The notes: generated by a model from the sequence alone, not told the origin. DNA of 64,000 nt from Streptomyces toyocaensis (GCF_000725125.1 NZ_JFCB01000001.1:124001-188000); one strand, 5' to 3'; counted from the first letter of the stretch, positions 34,535 through 42,481 are shown. Numbers and translations: made by a program.

Positions 34535-34956
34535 CCCGTCCTGGGGGAGATCGTCGACCGCCCGGCGGACGAGCGGACGACCGCGGCCGGCCTGCGCGCC
34601 GACACGCTCGGCTCCACGGTCGGCCCGCTGTTCAACGGCTTCATGTGCGGTGCGTTCGCCCAGAACATCGGCCTGGTCGCGATGACGAGGATCCGCAGCC
34701 GGTACGTCGTCGCCACCGGTGGCGGCTTCCTCGTGCTGATGGGGCTGTGCCCGGTGGCCGCCTCGCTGATCACCGTCGTACCGCGCCCGCCCGGATCGTC
34801 CTGGACTCCGGCATCCCCACGGGCTGCGTGGTGGCGGTCCTGCTGAACGTCGTCTCCAGCCACCTCGGCACCGGCCGCCGGGAGGCGTCCGAGGTCACCC
34901 ATCCGAGGGAACCGGGCGAGGAGCTCACGGGCGCGAAGGCCCCGGCCACGCCATGA
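34535..34956 (+). pseudogene. Decayed NCS2 xanthine/uracil permease fragment
   Basis: The first part reads VLGEIVDRPADERTTAAGLR, ADTLGSTVGPLFNGFMCGAF, AQNIGLVAMTRIRSRYVVAT, which is the conserved middle of xanthine/uracil permeases (UraA/UacT branch). The N-terminal half is absent. After LITVVPRP the frame breaks and, in another frame, the family's last helix resumes (ARIVLDSGIPTGCVVAVLLN). So both the N-terminus and an internal portion are deleted. It lies just after the purine operon, where an intact permease would belong. Its 3' end overlaps the end of the convergent exonuclease gene. Confidence 0.75.
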
Positions 34957-35533
34957 GGTTGGCGAACAACTCGGCCTGCTCGACGGCGTCGTCGAGGGCA
35001 TGGTGCGTGTGCCGGCGCCGGGAGAGCAGCTCGCGCGGCATGGTGCCCTTCGCGACCGCCCGCAGCGGCAGCCCCGCCTTCGCGGCGTACAGGGTCTTCA
35101 TGTCCAGACAGCCCGAGTGCCCGAAGGGACTCGAACCGGTGAAGCGGATCAGGTACCAGTACAGGAACGTCCAGTCGTACGAGGCCGGGTAACCGCACAT
35201 CACCGGCTGGGCGCCGTCGGCCGCCTCGCGCACCCAGTCGGTGAACTCGCCCATCGCCAGGACCGGTTCGGTGCCTTCCGAACCGAGCCGGTCCCGGTCG
35301 AGTCCGCTGACCGCCAGGGCTTCGGGAACGAACTCCTCGCTGATCGGCCTCAGTTCCCGGTAGAACGTGCGCTCCTCGGGGTCGGCCGCCCGGAACCCCT
35401 CGGCGTCCTGCACGCCGGCCACCGAGGCGCCCAGGCTCAGCATGGAGTAAGGCCCGGGGATGGGCCCGTCGGCCTCGATGTCGACGGAGATGTACAGGCT
35501 GGGTCTGACGCGTCGTGGGGCCATGGGACGCAA
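34925..35533 (-). CDS. DEDDh-type 3'-5' exonuclease
   Basis: A 202-residue nuclease. The first acidic motif is SVDIEADGPIPGPYSMLSLG (D..E), the middle contains MCGYPASYDWTFLYWYLIRF (second Asp) and the last is HTHHALDDAVEQAELFANL (H and D of DEDDh). The protein has no polymerase or RecQ partner and is of the small RNase T/oligoribonuclease-like type; nucleic-acid target unknown. The first ATG (35533) or a second one three codons on could be used. Unusually, its 3' end overlaps the antisense permease remnant. Confidence 0.82.
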   Translation of the reverse strand: MRPMAPRRVRPSLYISVDIEADGPIPGPYSMLSLGASVAGVQDAEGFRAADPEERTFYRELRPISEEFVPEALAVSGLDRDRLGSEGTEPVLAMGEFTDWVREAADGAQPVMCGYPASYDWTFLYWYLIRFTGSSPFGHSGCLDMKTLYAAKAGLPLRAVAKGTMPRELLSRRRHTHHALDDAVEQAELFANLMAWPGPSRP

Positions 35534-35579
35534 GGATCGCAGGCGGGGGCGTGCTCCCGCATCCGGATTCCGCCGCCGG

Positions 35580-36239
35580 TCAGGAGGCGCGGGCCGCCGC
35601 CACTTCCTGGCGCAGGCGCGGGAGCATGTCGTGGTACACGCCCGGGCAGAGGGTCTCGCCGTAGTCCTTGTGGCCGTAGAGCTGCGCCGAGGGGATGCCG
35701 TACCGCGTGCACACGTACGCGCACAGGGTCACCAGGACCTCCCACTGGGCGTCGGGCGGCACCGCGCCCGCGTGGTAGGCGCCCTCGCACGCGATGCCGA
35801 TGGCCTGGTTGTTCTGCCCGGAGGTGTGGGAGCCGAGGACGAAGGTCCGCCCGCCGGTGAGGGCCTGGAGGCTGCCGTGCCGGCCCTCGGTGATCCAGCC
35901 GCCCCGGCTGACCAGGAAGTGGTAGCCGGTGTCGACCCAGCCGTTCTTGTCCAGGTGCAGGTCCTGGACCCAGTGGGCGTGGGCGTGCGCCTGGGCGCGG
36001 GAGAAGTCGGAGGTGTTGGCGCTCACCGTGTGGTGGACGACGATCTTGCTCGGCCGGTACTGCAGGACGCTGATGTTCCCCTGGGGGGACCGGGCGTCCC
36101 AGTCCGCGGTGCTGTCGATGTCCGGCTCGACGACCTCGGCGTCCCGCGCGTGGGCGGTGCCCGGCAGGGCCGCGGCGGCGGCCAGGGAGGCCGCGCCGGA
36201 GAGCAGCAGACGGCGCCTCAGGGCGTTCTCGGGATGCAC
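35580..36239 (-). CDS. Secreted N-acetylmuramoyl-L-alanine amidase (PGRP/amidase_2 type)
   Basis: A 219-residue exported cell-wall hydrolase. GTG 36239 has GAGGAG 5 nt upstream. The N-terminus RRRLLLSGAASLAAAAALPG with twin arginines and an AHA cleavage site suggests Tat or Sec export. The zinc amidase domain has VVHHTVSANTSDF (first His), GWVDTGYHFLVSRGG, the second His in IACEGAYHAGAVP region and LYGHKDYGETLCPGVYHDML (His and Cys). It cleaves the bond between MurNAc and the stem peptide. The muramidase gene just upstream suggests joint wall turnover; a terminator hairpin and G-rich tract separate them. Confidence 0.85.
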   Translation of the reverse strand: MHPENALRRRLLLSGAASLAAAAALPGTAHARDAEVVEPDIDSTADWDARSPQGNISVLQYRPSKIVVHHTVSANTSDFSRAQAHAHAHWVQDLHLDKNGWVDTGYHFLVSRGGWITEGRHGSLQALTGGRTFVLGSHTSGQNNQAIGIACEGAYHAGAVPPDAQWEVLVTLCAYVCTRYGIPSAQLYGHKDYGETLCPGVYHDMLPRLRQEVAAARAS

Positions 36240-36250
36240 GGTCACTCCTC

Positions 36251-36277
36251 GGGGAGGGAGGGGGTGGGGGGAGGGGG
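36251..36277 (+). other. G-rich tract with G-quadruplex potential
   Basis: Five guanine runs (4, 3, 5, 6 and 5 G) separated by single bases on the plus strand, immediately upstream of the Shine-Dalgarno of the minus-strand amidase. The G-rich strand is the template strand for that gene. Confidence 0.6.
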
Positions 36278-36310
36278 TGGAGCCGGCGACGGACGGCCGC
36301 CGGCTCCACC
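36276..36310 (-). terminator. Terminator hairpin after the muramidase gene
   Basis: A perfect 13 bp stem GGTGGAGCCGGCG / CGCCGGCTCCACC with a 9 nt loop, 31 bp beyond the muramidase stop and upstream of the amidase start. Confidence 0.75.
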
Positions 36311-36341
36311 GGGTGATCGCCACGCGCCGGGGTCTACACGG

Positions 36342-37226
36342 TCACGTGTTGTTGGCGAGCGCCAGGAGCCGGTCGCGGGAGCCGTTGAACTGGTTGCGGT
36401 CCACGTTGCCGGAGACACCGCTGACCGAACCGGTGCTGGTGTACTGCCACACCGTCCAGGTGGGGAATCCGCTGGGGATGGTCGGCGACGACGCGGTGGT
36501 CCAGTGCGCCACCCACAGCGGGCTCTTGCTGTACATGCCGGTCCAGTTGCCGGTGCAGGTGTTCCACCAGCCCGCCGTCGTGTAGATGACCACGTCACGG
36601 CTGGTGCGCGACTTGTAGGTGTTGTAGAAGTCGCTGATCCAGCTGCGCATCTGCGTGGTGGACAGGCCGTAGCACATCGCCCCGTACGGGTTGTGCTCGA
36701 TGTCCAGGACGCCGGGCAGGGTCAGGTTGTCGCGCGACCAGCCGCCACCGCTGTTGACGAAGTAGTTCGCCTGGGTGGCTCCGCTGGAGACGTTGGGGCG
36801 CGCGAAGTGGTACGCCCCGCGGATCACGCCGGCGTTGTAGGCGGCCGGGTAGTTCGTGTTGAAGCTCGGGTCCTTGTACGTGGTGCCCTCGGTCGCCTTC
36901 ATCCAGGCGAACTGGATCCCGGAGTTGCGTACCGAGGTCCAGTTGATGGCGCCCTGCCAGTGCGAGACGTCGATGCCCTGGACGCCGTCGGTCGGGGCCA
37001 TGACGCCCATCGACGGCTCACCGGCGGGCACGCCTTCGTGGATGCGGGTGCCCACCCCCATGTACGCCTGGCCGGGCTTGATGGTGACGCGGTCCCGGTC
37101 GGGCTGGGGTGCGGCGGTCGCGCCGCCGACGGCGGTCGCCGTCAGGGAGAGGGCGGCGCCGAGGACGCCGAGTGCCGTGGCGATCCGTCTGCGGGGGCCG
37201 ACGAAGGGTCTGGGGAGAGAGAACAT
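36342..37226 (-). CDS. Secreted GH25 muramidase (lysozyme)
   Basis: A 294-residue exported lysozyme, probably cleaving the MurNAc-GlcNAc bond. ATG 37226 has AGGAGG 9 nt upstream. The N-terminal signal peptide (RRRIATALGVLGAALSLTAT ... ATAAPQP) is followed by a short linker and a GH25 domain: GVQGIDVSHWQGAINWTSVR (catalytic-site Asp), MKATEGTTYKD, GVIRGAYHFARP, VLDIEHNPYGAMCYG (the D-x-E pair) and WQYTSTGSVSGVSGNVDRNQ. The domain is of the cellosyl/M1 Streptomyces type. A DasR-like element lies 148 bp upstream of the start, suggesting GlcNAc-responsive control. Confidence 0.9.
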   Translation of the reverse strand: MFSLPRPFVGPRRRIATALGVLGAALSLTATAVGGATAAPQPDRDRVTIKPGQAYMGVGTRIHEGVPAGEPSMGVMAPTDGVQGIDVSHWQGAINWTSVRNSGIQFAWMKATEGTTYKDPSFNTNYPAAYNAGVIRGAYHFARPNVSSGATQANYFVNSGGGWSRDNLTLPGVLDIEHNPYGAMCYGLSTTQMRSWISDFYNTYKSRTSRDVVIYTTAGWWNTCTGNWTGMYSKSPLWVAHWTTASSPTIPSGFPTWTVWQYTSTGSVSGVSGNVDRNQFNGSRDRLLALANNT

Positions 37227-37373
37227 GGGGGACTGCCTCCTGACACACGTGGGGATGAGCGAAGGAGGTGACGTCGGCCGCTGCCACCTGGGCAGATAGT
37301 TGCTGTTTGACGTGCGCGCGTCATTAGTTACGCACGTAGATTCCAGGCCTGTAAAGAGCCTTCGTTCCTCTCT

Positions 37374-37389
37374 GGTGGTCTGGACCACT
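37374..37389. promoter_or_regulatory. DasR-like responsive element (dre) upstream of the muramidase
   Basis: GGTGGTCTGGACCACT matches the known 16 bp dre consensus AGTGGTCTAGACCACT at 14 positions, with both half-sites TGGTCT/GACCA intact. DasR (GntR family) represses GlcNAc and chitin-related genes until glucosamine-6-phosphate accumulates. It lies between the muramidase start and the 3' end of the thioesterase gene. Confidence 0.72.
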
Positions 37390-37455
37390 GTAGGGGGGGA
37401 TGGCCTGGAAACTTGGGAACCCGGCGGCGGAAACTTTCAGCGTGTGAAACCCCGG

Positions 37456-37878
37456 CTACAGCCCGAACAGGCCGGGATCCGTCGCCAGGTCCCGGAAGAC
37501 GTCCTGCGGATGCGGCAGGAGCTTGCGCTGCTTCAGGTCCATCAGTCCGCCGGCTCCGGTGAGTTCGGCCGCCACGGTGCCGTCCGCCCTGGTGATCGTC
37601 TGCTCCATGGTGAAGATCTTGCCGCCGCTCCAGACGAAGGAGCAGCTCACGTCGGCCTCGTCACCGGCGAGCAGTTCCCGCTTGTAGCGGATGGTGGTCT
37701 CCAGGGCGACCGGTCCCACCCCCTGGGCGATCAGGCGGGACTGGGTGATTCCCGCCGCCTGGAGCAACGACCAGCGCGCGTGCTCCGCGTAGTTGAGGTA
37801 CACGGCCTGGTTGAGGTGGCCCTGTACGTCGGTCTCGTATCCGCGCACGGTCACCCGGACGGAGAACGGCTCGCTCAC
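37456..37878 (-). CDS. Hotdog-fold acyl-CoA thioesterase
   Basis: A 140-residue protein of the 4-hydroxybenzoyl-CoA thioesterase/YbgC-like family. VTVRGYETDVQGHLNQAVYL, with Asp and the HxN pair, is the diagnostic catalytic loop; YLNYAEHARWSLLQAAGIT and TTIRYKRELLAGDEADVSC complete the fold. GTG 37878 is preceded by AGGGGACAG. It hydrolyses acyl- or aryl-CoA esters; substrate unknown. A different hypothetical gene begins 65 bp upstream on the same strand. Confidence 0.82.
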   Translation of the reverse strand: MSEPFSVRVTVRGYETDVQGHLNQAVYLNYAEHARWSLLQAAGITQSRLIAQGVGPVALETTIRYKRELLAGDEADVSCSFVWSGGKIFTMEQTITRADGTVAAELTGAGGLMDLKQRKLLPHPQDVFRDLATDPGLFGL

Positions 37879-37943
37879 TGGGTCTGTCCCCTCTTCACGC
37901 CTGCTCGGTTGGCTGCCCGACCCCACCGATCTTGGCATGCCCC

Positions 37944-38573
37944 TCAGACCCGGCGCGGGGAGGCCAGGAGATAGCGCGCCCGCGTCCTCGGCTCCGTGTA
38001 CTCCCCGGCCTGCCAGCCGGCCCGCTCCAGCGTGACCGCGCAGGCCCGCAGCGCCGTACCGTCCGGCTCGTACACGGCGACCGCCTCCGGCTGCGGAGTC
38101 TCCCGTACCCGGTAGCCGCCCGCTTCGGGGTCCGCGCCGGCCGGACGGTGTCCGGCGGCCTCCAGGGCGAGCGCCGCGGCCCGCACCAGGTGCGCGCGTT
38201 CCCATCCGCAGGGCCGGTCCGTCGCGCCGTCGGGGTTGGTCATCCGGCGCAGCTCCAGCATGCCCTGCCAGGCGCTCCGCACCTCCCGGAGCCGGGCGGC
38301 GCCGTCCGCGGGAGGTGACTCCTCGCCGCCCGTCCGCGCCGCGAACCCGCCGGTCGTGGCCGGCTGCTCCACCGGCTCGGGTGCGGGCTCCGCCTCCCGC
38401 AGCCGGTGGCCCGCCGGAGTCAGGAAGTGATCGTGCGGCGGCCTCGGATGCCGGAAGGCGAGCCCGCGCCTCACCAGCGCGGCGAGCTGTGCCGGCGTGC
38501 CCGTCAGCCGCCCGGTGCCGGGATCGGCGGCCTCGACGACGCGGCGCTGCGCGGCGGTGAGCGGTCGGGTCAT
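37944..38573 (-). CDS. Conserved hypothetical protein with winged-helix-like N-terminus
   Basis: A 209-residue protein starting MTRPLTAAQRRVVEAADPGT behind AGGACGCCG. The first 65 residues look like a small winged helix (TPAQLAALVRRGLAFRHPRP, then FLTPAGHRLR). The rest contains a helical block (LVRAAALALEAAGHRPAGAD) and an Arg-rich end TRARYLLASPRRV. I do not recognise a named family. It may share a transcript with the thioesterase. Confidence 0.6.
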   Translation of the reverse strand: MTRPLTAAQRRVVEAADPGTGRLTGTPAQLAALVRRGLAFRHPRPPHDHFLTPAGHRLREAEPAPEPVEQPATTGGFAARTGGEESPPADGAARLREVRSAWQGMLELRRMTNPDGATDRPCGWERAHLVRAAALALEAAGHRPAGADPEAGGYRVRETPQPEAVAVYEPDGTALRACAVTLERAGWQAGEYTEPRTRARYLLASPRRV

Positions 38574-38926
38574 CGGCGTCCTGAGGCGTAGGGGAGGAAG
38601 GCGGCCCACTGCTCGCGGGCCAAGGTCAGGCTCATGTCTCTCCCGGCAGTTTCTCGCCATAGGTCAGTGATGCGCGAGGCGCGAGGGCCTGAGCCCGGAT
38701 GATCCCATAGCGCAGTTCGAGAATCTGGATCTCTCTCCGGTCCGAGGTCAAGCGACTGACGAGTGGGATGTCGCTGTGTGCTCGGCCGCCGCAGCGGCGC
38801 CCGCCGACGCCCGGTGCGCTGACCCCCGCCGGACCCGACACGGAGTCCGGCCGCGGGGGACGTGTACACCAGGACGGTGTGGTGTGAGGTCGCCCCGGGG
38901 GTGAACCCTGGGGTGAGCCGCCTCGC
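38574..38926. other. Intergenic region with possible decayed XRE/DUF397-type remnants
   Basis: 353 bp without a convincing gene. On the minus strand, one frame ends SLTLAREQWAAFLPYASGRR, which resembles the C-terminus of DUF397 proteins, and an overlapping frame holds REIQILELRYGIIRAQALAP. GC content is lower around 38690-38770. Neither has a good start. A worn pair of short regulator/effector genes is possible, but weak. Confidence 0.3.
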
Positions 38927-40135
38927 CTACTGCCGGTATCCGCTCAGGAAACGGCCGATCCGGCCGATCGCCGTCTCCAGGACGTCCGCGTGGGGGAGCG
39001 TGAGAATGCGGAAGTGGTCGGGGGAAGGCCAGTTGAAGCCGGTTCCCTGGACGACCTGGATCTTCTCGCGGAGCAGCAGGTCGAGGACGAACCTCTCGTC
39101 GTCGTGGATCCGGTGCACCGTGGGATCGATGCGCGGGAAGGCGTACAGCGCCCCCTTCGGCTTCACGCAGCTCACGCCGGGGATCTCGTTCAGCTTCTCC
39201 CAGGCCACGTCCCGCTGTTCGCGCAGCCGTCCGCCCGGCGCGGTCAGCTCGCGGATGGACTGCCGGCCGCCGAGCGCGGCCTGGATGCCGTACTGCGCGG
39301 GCGCGTTGGCGCACAGCCGCATGGAGGCCAGCATGGTCAGGCCCTCGAGGTAGTCCTTCGCGTGCTGCTTCGGGCCGGTGACCACCAGCCAGCCGGAGCG
39401 GAAGCCGGCCACGCGGTAGGTCTTGGACAGGCCGCAGAAGGTGAGGACGACCAGGTCGGGGGCGAGCGCGGCGGCCGAGTGGTGCACGGCGTCGTCGTAG
39501 AGGATCTGGTCGTAGATCTCGTCGGCGAACACCATCAGTCCGTGCCGGCGGGCGAGGTCGAGGATGCCCTCGACGATCTCCTTCGGGTACACCGCGCCGG
39601 TGGGGTTGTTGGGGTTGATGACGACCAGGGCCTTCGTGCGGTCCGTGATCTTCGCGGCCATGTCGTCCAGGTCCGGGTACCACTCGGCCTGCTCGTCGCA
39701 CAGGTAGTGCACGGCCTTGCCGCCGGCGAGGTGGGTCACCGCCGTCCACAGGGGGAAGTCGGGCGCGGGGATCAGGATCTCGTCGCCGTCCTCCAGCAGC
39801 GCCTGTACGGCCATCGACACCAGCTCGGACACGCCGTTGCCGAGGAAGACGTCGTCCACGTCGACCTCGAGGCCCAGCGTCTGGTAGCGCTGGGCGACCG
39901 CGCGGCGGGCGGAGAGGACGCCGCGGGAGTCGGTGTAGCCGTGCGCCCGGGGGAGCATCCGGATCATGTCCTGGAGGATCTCCTCCGGCGCCTCGAACCC
40001 GAACAGGGCCGGATTGCCGGTGTTCAGGCGCAGCACGCTGTGCCCCGCCTCCTCCAGCGCGTTGGCGTGCTCGATCACCGGGCCGCGGATCTCGTAACAG
40101 ACCTCGCTGAGCTTGCTCGACTGCCGGAACTCCAT
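38927..40135 (-). CDS. alaA: Alanine-type PLP aminotransferase (AlaA-like)
   Basis: A 402-residue class I/II aminotransferase, nearly colinear with E. coli AlaA (pyruvate/alanine transaminase): QSSKLSEVCYEIRGPVIEHA, LNTGNPALFGFEAPEEILQD, LVVINPNNPTGAVYPKEIVE, VFADEIYDQILYDDAVHHS and the PLP lysine in FCGLSKTYRVAGFRSGW. MLASMRLCANAPAQYGIQAA is also family-specific. GGAGGGGCGC precedes ATG 40135. It is divergent from an HxlR regulator, with two TTGG-N5-CCAA operators between the genes, so it is probably controlled by that regulator. Confidence 0.9.
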   Translation of the reverse strand: MEFRQSSKLSEVCYEIRGPVIEHANALEEAGHSVLRLNTGNPALFGFEAPEEILQDMIRMLPRAHGYTDSRGVLSARRAVAQRYQTLGLEVDVDDVFLGNGVSELVSMAVQALLEDGDEILIPAPDFPLWTAVTHLAGGKAVHYLCDEQAEWYPDLDDMAAKITDRTKALVVINPNNPTGAVYPKEIVEGILDLARRHGLMVFADEIYDQILYDDAVHHSAAALAPDLVVLTFCGLSKTYRVAGFRSGWLVVTGPKQHAKDYLEGLTMLASMRLCANAPAQYGIQAALGGRQSIRELTAPGGRLREQRDVAWEKLNEIPGVSCVKPKGALYAFPRIDPTVHRIHDDERFVLDLLLREKIQVVQGTGFNWPSPDHFRILTLPHADVLETAIGRIGRFLSGYRQ

Positions 40136-40160
40136 GCGCCCCTCCGGATTGTGATGTTGC

Positions 40161-40194
40161 TTGGTTTTACCAAGTAGACGCTTGGAAAGTCCAA
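40161..40194. promoter_or_regulatory. Twin TTGG-N5-CCAA operators between alaA and hxlR
   Basis: Two palindromes, TTGG-TTTTA-CCAA (40161-40173) and TTGG-AAAGT-CCAA (40182-40194), have centres 21 bp apart, two helical turns. They occupy the divergent promoter region of the aminotransferase and HxlR genes and are typical of a dimer-of-dimers operator. Confidence 0.75.
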
Positions 40195-40209
40195 CGACAT
40201 GTCTAGACT
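40182..40209 (+). promoter_or_regulatory. Promoter of the HxlR gene, leaderless transcript likely
   Basis: -35 TTGGAA (40182-40187), 16 bp spacer, -10 TAGACT (40204-40209), then 7 nt to ATG 40217. No Shine-Dalgarno is present. The -35 overlaps the second TTGG-N5-CCAA operator, pointing to autoregulation. Confidence 0.6.
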
Positions 40210-40216
40210 GCGTCGC

Positions 40217-40846
40217 ATGCCACCACGCCGAAGCTACGACCAGTACTGCTCCGCAGCCCGTGCGCTCGACACCGTCGGCGACCGCTGGACCCTGCTGATC
40301 GTCCGGGAACTCCTCGCGGGACCGCGTCGCTACACCGACCTGCACGCGGACCTGCCGGGTGTCAGCACGGACGTACTGGCCTCACGGCTGAAGGACATGG
40401 AGCGCGACGGCCTCACCACCCGCCGCAGGCTCGCCCCGCCCGGCGCGGCCTACGTCTACGAACTCACCCCGCGGGGTGAAGCGTTGCTGCCCGTCCTCCA
40501 GGCCCTCGGCGCCTGGGGCGAGACCGAACTGGGCGAGCGGCGCCCCACCGACGCGGTGCGGGCCCACTGGTTCGCTCTGCCTCTGCTGCGCGCACTGGAC
40601 GGCGGGACGGGCCTGGTCGAAGTCCACCTGGAGGAGGGGCGGTTCCACCTGCACGCCGGCGCCGAGGCCGGCCCCGTCTACGGCGACGGACCCGCCCCGG
40701 GAGAGCCCGACGCCCTTCTCTCCCTGGACACCGCCACCTGCACGGCCATCAGCCGTGGCGAACTGCCCCTGGCCGACGCGATCCGCGCGGGCCGGGTCGA
40801 GGTGAAGGGCGACGGCACGCTCGCCGAGGCCCTGCGGGAGGGGTGA
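40217..40846 (+). CDS. HxlR family transcriptional regulator with SCP2-like C-terminal domain
   Basis: A 209-residue regulator. The winged helix at residues 1-105 has the HxlR pattern: YDQYCSAARALDTVGDRWTL, LIVRELLAGPRRYTDLHADL, PGVSTDVLASRLKDMERDGL, then VYELTPRGEALLPVLQALG. The C-terminal part (HLEEGRFHLHAGAEAGPVYG, AISRGELPLADAIRAGRVEV) resembles an SCP2 sterol-binding domain and may bind a hydrophobic ligand. ATG 40217 is preferred over ATG 40199 because the -10 hexamer lies between them. Confidence 0.85.
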   Translation: MPPRRSYDQYCSAARALDTVGDRWTLLIVRELLAGPRRYTDLHADLPGVSTDVLASRLKDMERDGLTTRRRLAPPGAAYVYELTPRGEALLPVLQALGAWGETELGERRPTDAVRAHWFALPLLRALDGGTGLVEVHLEEGRFHLHAGAEAGPVYGDGPAPGEPDALLSLDTATCTAISRGELPLADAIRAGRVEVKGDGTLAEALREG

Positions 40847-40933
40847 GCTCAACGACGGGCTGACGGCGAGCAGGCTCGGGTCGAGGGCACCGCGCGGAAG
40901 GACCCATCTGCTCACGAACCGAAGGCACCCCCG

Positions 40934-41491
40934 TCAGGTTGCCGCCGCATAACACCGGACGGCCACCTTCTGCTCCGGGCTCCACTGCTGTTCGACTGTG
41001 GCCAGCAACTGCCAGCCGAGCCGCTCGTACAAAGCTGCCGCCGCCGTGTCAGAAGCCACCACGTCGAGCACCGGATGCAAGCCGCGACCCTGTGCTTCCG
41101 TGACGGCCCGCGCCATCAGCAGCGCACCGATCCCGTGGCCGCGAGCCCACGGGGCGACGAACAGCCGGCTGACCACGGCGGTCGCGTCGATGCTCACCCC
41201 TGCACGAGCGCTCCACAGCCCAGGTGCGGCGTCTCCTGCGTCGCTCCGGGACAGGCCGACATGGCCGGCAACGCGGCCGTCCAGTTCCGCCACCCACGAG
41301 GCAACGAGCGAGGGCGGCGTGAGCCATGTCCCGGGCAGGTCGGGCCAGTTCACCGGATAGCCGTCGTGCTCATGGACCTCTCTCAGCACCCGCACACAGT
41401 CACTGAGGTCACGATCATCCCGCTGCCGGGCACTCGGGGGTACGTCCGCGCCGGACACGCTCTCGCTCTTCACCGCGGCATGGAAACACAC
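40934..41491 (-). CDS. GNAT family N-acetyltransferase
   Basis: A 185-residue acetyltransferase. WVAELDGRVAGHVGLSRSDA is motif D/C, VVSRLFVAPWARGHGIGALL holds the acetyl-CoA loop (R-G-H-G-I-G/A) of motif A, and AAALYERLGWQLLATVEQQW is motif B. The GTG at 41491 lacks a clear Shine-Dalgarno; another GTG at 41473 is possible. Substrate unknown. The gene stands alone, 190 bp from the secreted pair upstream. Confidence 0.8.
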   Translation of the reverse strand: MCFHAAVKSESVSGADVPPSARQRDDRDLSDCVRVLREVHEHDGYPVNWPDLPGTWLTPPSLVASWVAELDGRVAGHVGLSRSDAGDAAPGLWSARAGVSIDATAVVSRLFVAPWARGHGIGALLMARAVTEAQGRGLHPVLDVVASDTAAAALYERLGWQLLATVEQQWSPEQKVAVRCYAAAT

Positions 41492-41527
41492 CCCGAAGGC
41501 CCGTGACCAGCGACTGAAGTTCCCTGA

Positions 41528-41561
41528 TCCGCGAGCGGAAGGTCTGTCTCCCGCTCGCGGA
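41528..41561 (-). terminator. Inverted repeat, probable terminator of the VWA operon
   Basis: Perfect 11 bp arms TCCGCGAGCGG / CCGCTCGCGGA with a 12 nt loop, about 120 bp downstream of the last codon of the gene ending at 41681 and upstream of the GNAT gene. Confidence 0.6.
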
Positions 41562-41680
41562 CCGACTTCTCACGCCCAGGGGCCGTCGATCCGCCCGAAC
41601 CCCGAAGCCCTCGCGTTCCCCGAGCTGGGGTGTCGCGAGGACCATGGGAACTCGAGCGGGGCGGGCCTTCCGGGAGTGCG

Positions 41681-42481
41681 TCAGGCGGTCGGTGGTACCC
41701 CGGGCGGGCGGCCCGATCCGCGGGTCAGGCGGTAGCCGGCGACGCCCGCCAGGGCGGCGAGCGCACCGCCCACCGCGGTCCAGATCCAGCGGTCGGACCA
41801 CCAGCCGGAGGTCCAGCCGTCCTCGGGCTCCAGGCCGGCCAGCACGGCCGCGTCGTCCTTCTCCTCGTCCGCCTCGGCACGTGTGGCGATGCCCGGCACC
41901 AGCGGCTCGGACAGCGCGCCGTCCACCGCCACCGCGCCGCCCATGTCCTTGGACCCGACGCGCAGTTCGGCGTCCACCGGCTGGCCCAGATCGGCCGTGG
42001 ACAGCCGCAGCGCCGTGAGGCGGACGTAGTACGTGCCCGGCAGCGGGTCGTTGGCCCACGGCTCCGACCAGGCGCGGACGGTGCGCAGCACGCACTCCAG
42101 TTCCACGGAGGCCGCGTCCGCCCCGGCCGTGCGGGTCTGTGCGCCGTACTGGCAGGCCTGGCGGCGGCGCAGTCCGTCGTACACGTCGATCTGCCAGGTC
42201 TCCGCCGCGTGGCTCTCGGGCAGCTTCACCGTCGCCGTCACGGTCGGGCGCTGCCCGGCGTCCGCCGGGAACGACCAGTACAGGTAGTCACCCGTGGAGG
42301 CGCGGGCGGTGGCGGTCTGCCCCTGCTCGACCTCCGCCGCGGTGCGGAACGAGGTGCCCGCGCGGGTGGGTCCCCGGCCGTCGCCGGACGCCTCCGGGGA
42401 GGGCGAGTCGTCGGCCGCGGCGGGGGCCGCGGCCAGGCCGAGCGTCAGCAGGGCGACGCCCAGGACACGTATGGCGCGCAT
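41681..42481 (-). CDS. Secreted membrane-anchored protein paired with a VWA protein
   Basis: A 266-residue exported protein: signal peptide MRAIRVLGVALLTLGLAAAPAA, a beta-rich extracellular domain (TASTGDYLYWSFPADAGQRP, TWQIDVYDGLRRRQACQYGA), an acidic linker (RAEADEEKDDAAVLAG) and a C-terminal membrane segment (WIWTAVGGALAALAGVAGY) with a short cytoplasmic tail. ATG 42481 shares one base with the stop of the upstream VWA gene (TGATG), so the two are co-translated and probably form an extracellular pair. Its ectodomain resembles the second half of the VWA protein. Function unknown. Confidence 0.75.
   Translation of the reverse strand: MRAIRVLGVALLTLGLAAAPAAADDSPSPEASGDGRGPTRAGTSFRTAAEVEQGQTATARASTGDYLYWSFPADAGQRPTVTATVKLPESHAAETWQIDVYDGLRRRQACQYGAQTRTAGADAASVELECVLRTVRAWSEPWANDPLPGTYYVRLTALRLSTADLGQPVDAELRVGSKDMGGAVAVDGALSEPLVPGIATRAEADEEKDDAAVLAGLEPEDGWTSGWWSDRWIWTAVGGALAALAGVAGYRLTRGSGRPPGVPPTA

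Noticed and set aside
38570-38869. Short frames that might encode a DUF397 or XRE-like protein
   Set aside because: Only the last 20 residues resemble DUF397 and no start or full domain is present; recorded as a weak remnant only.
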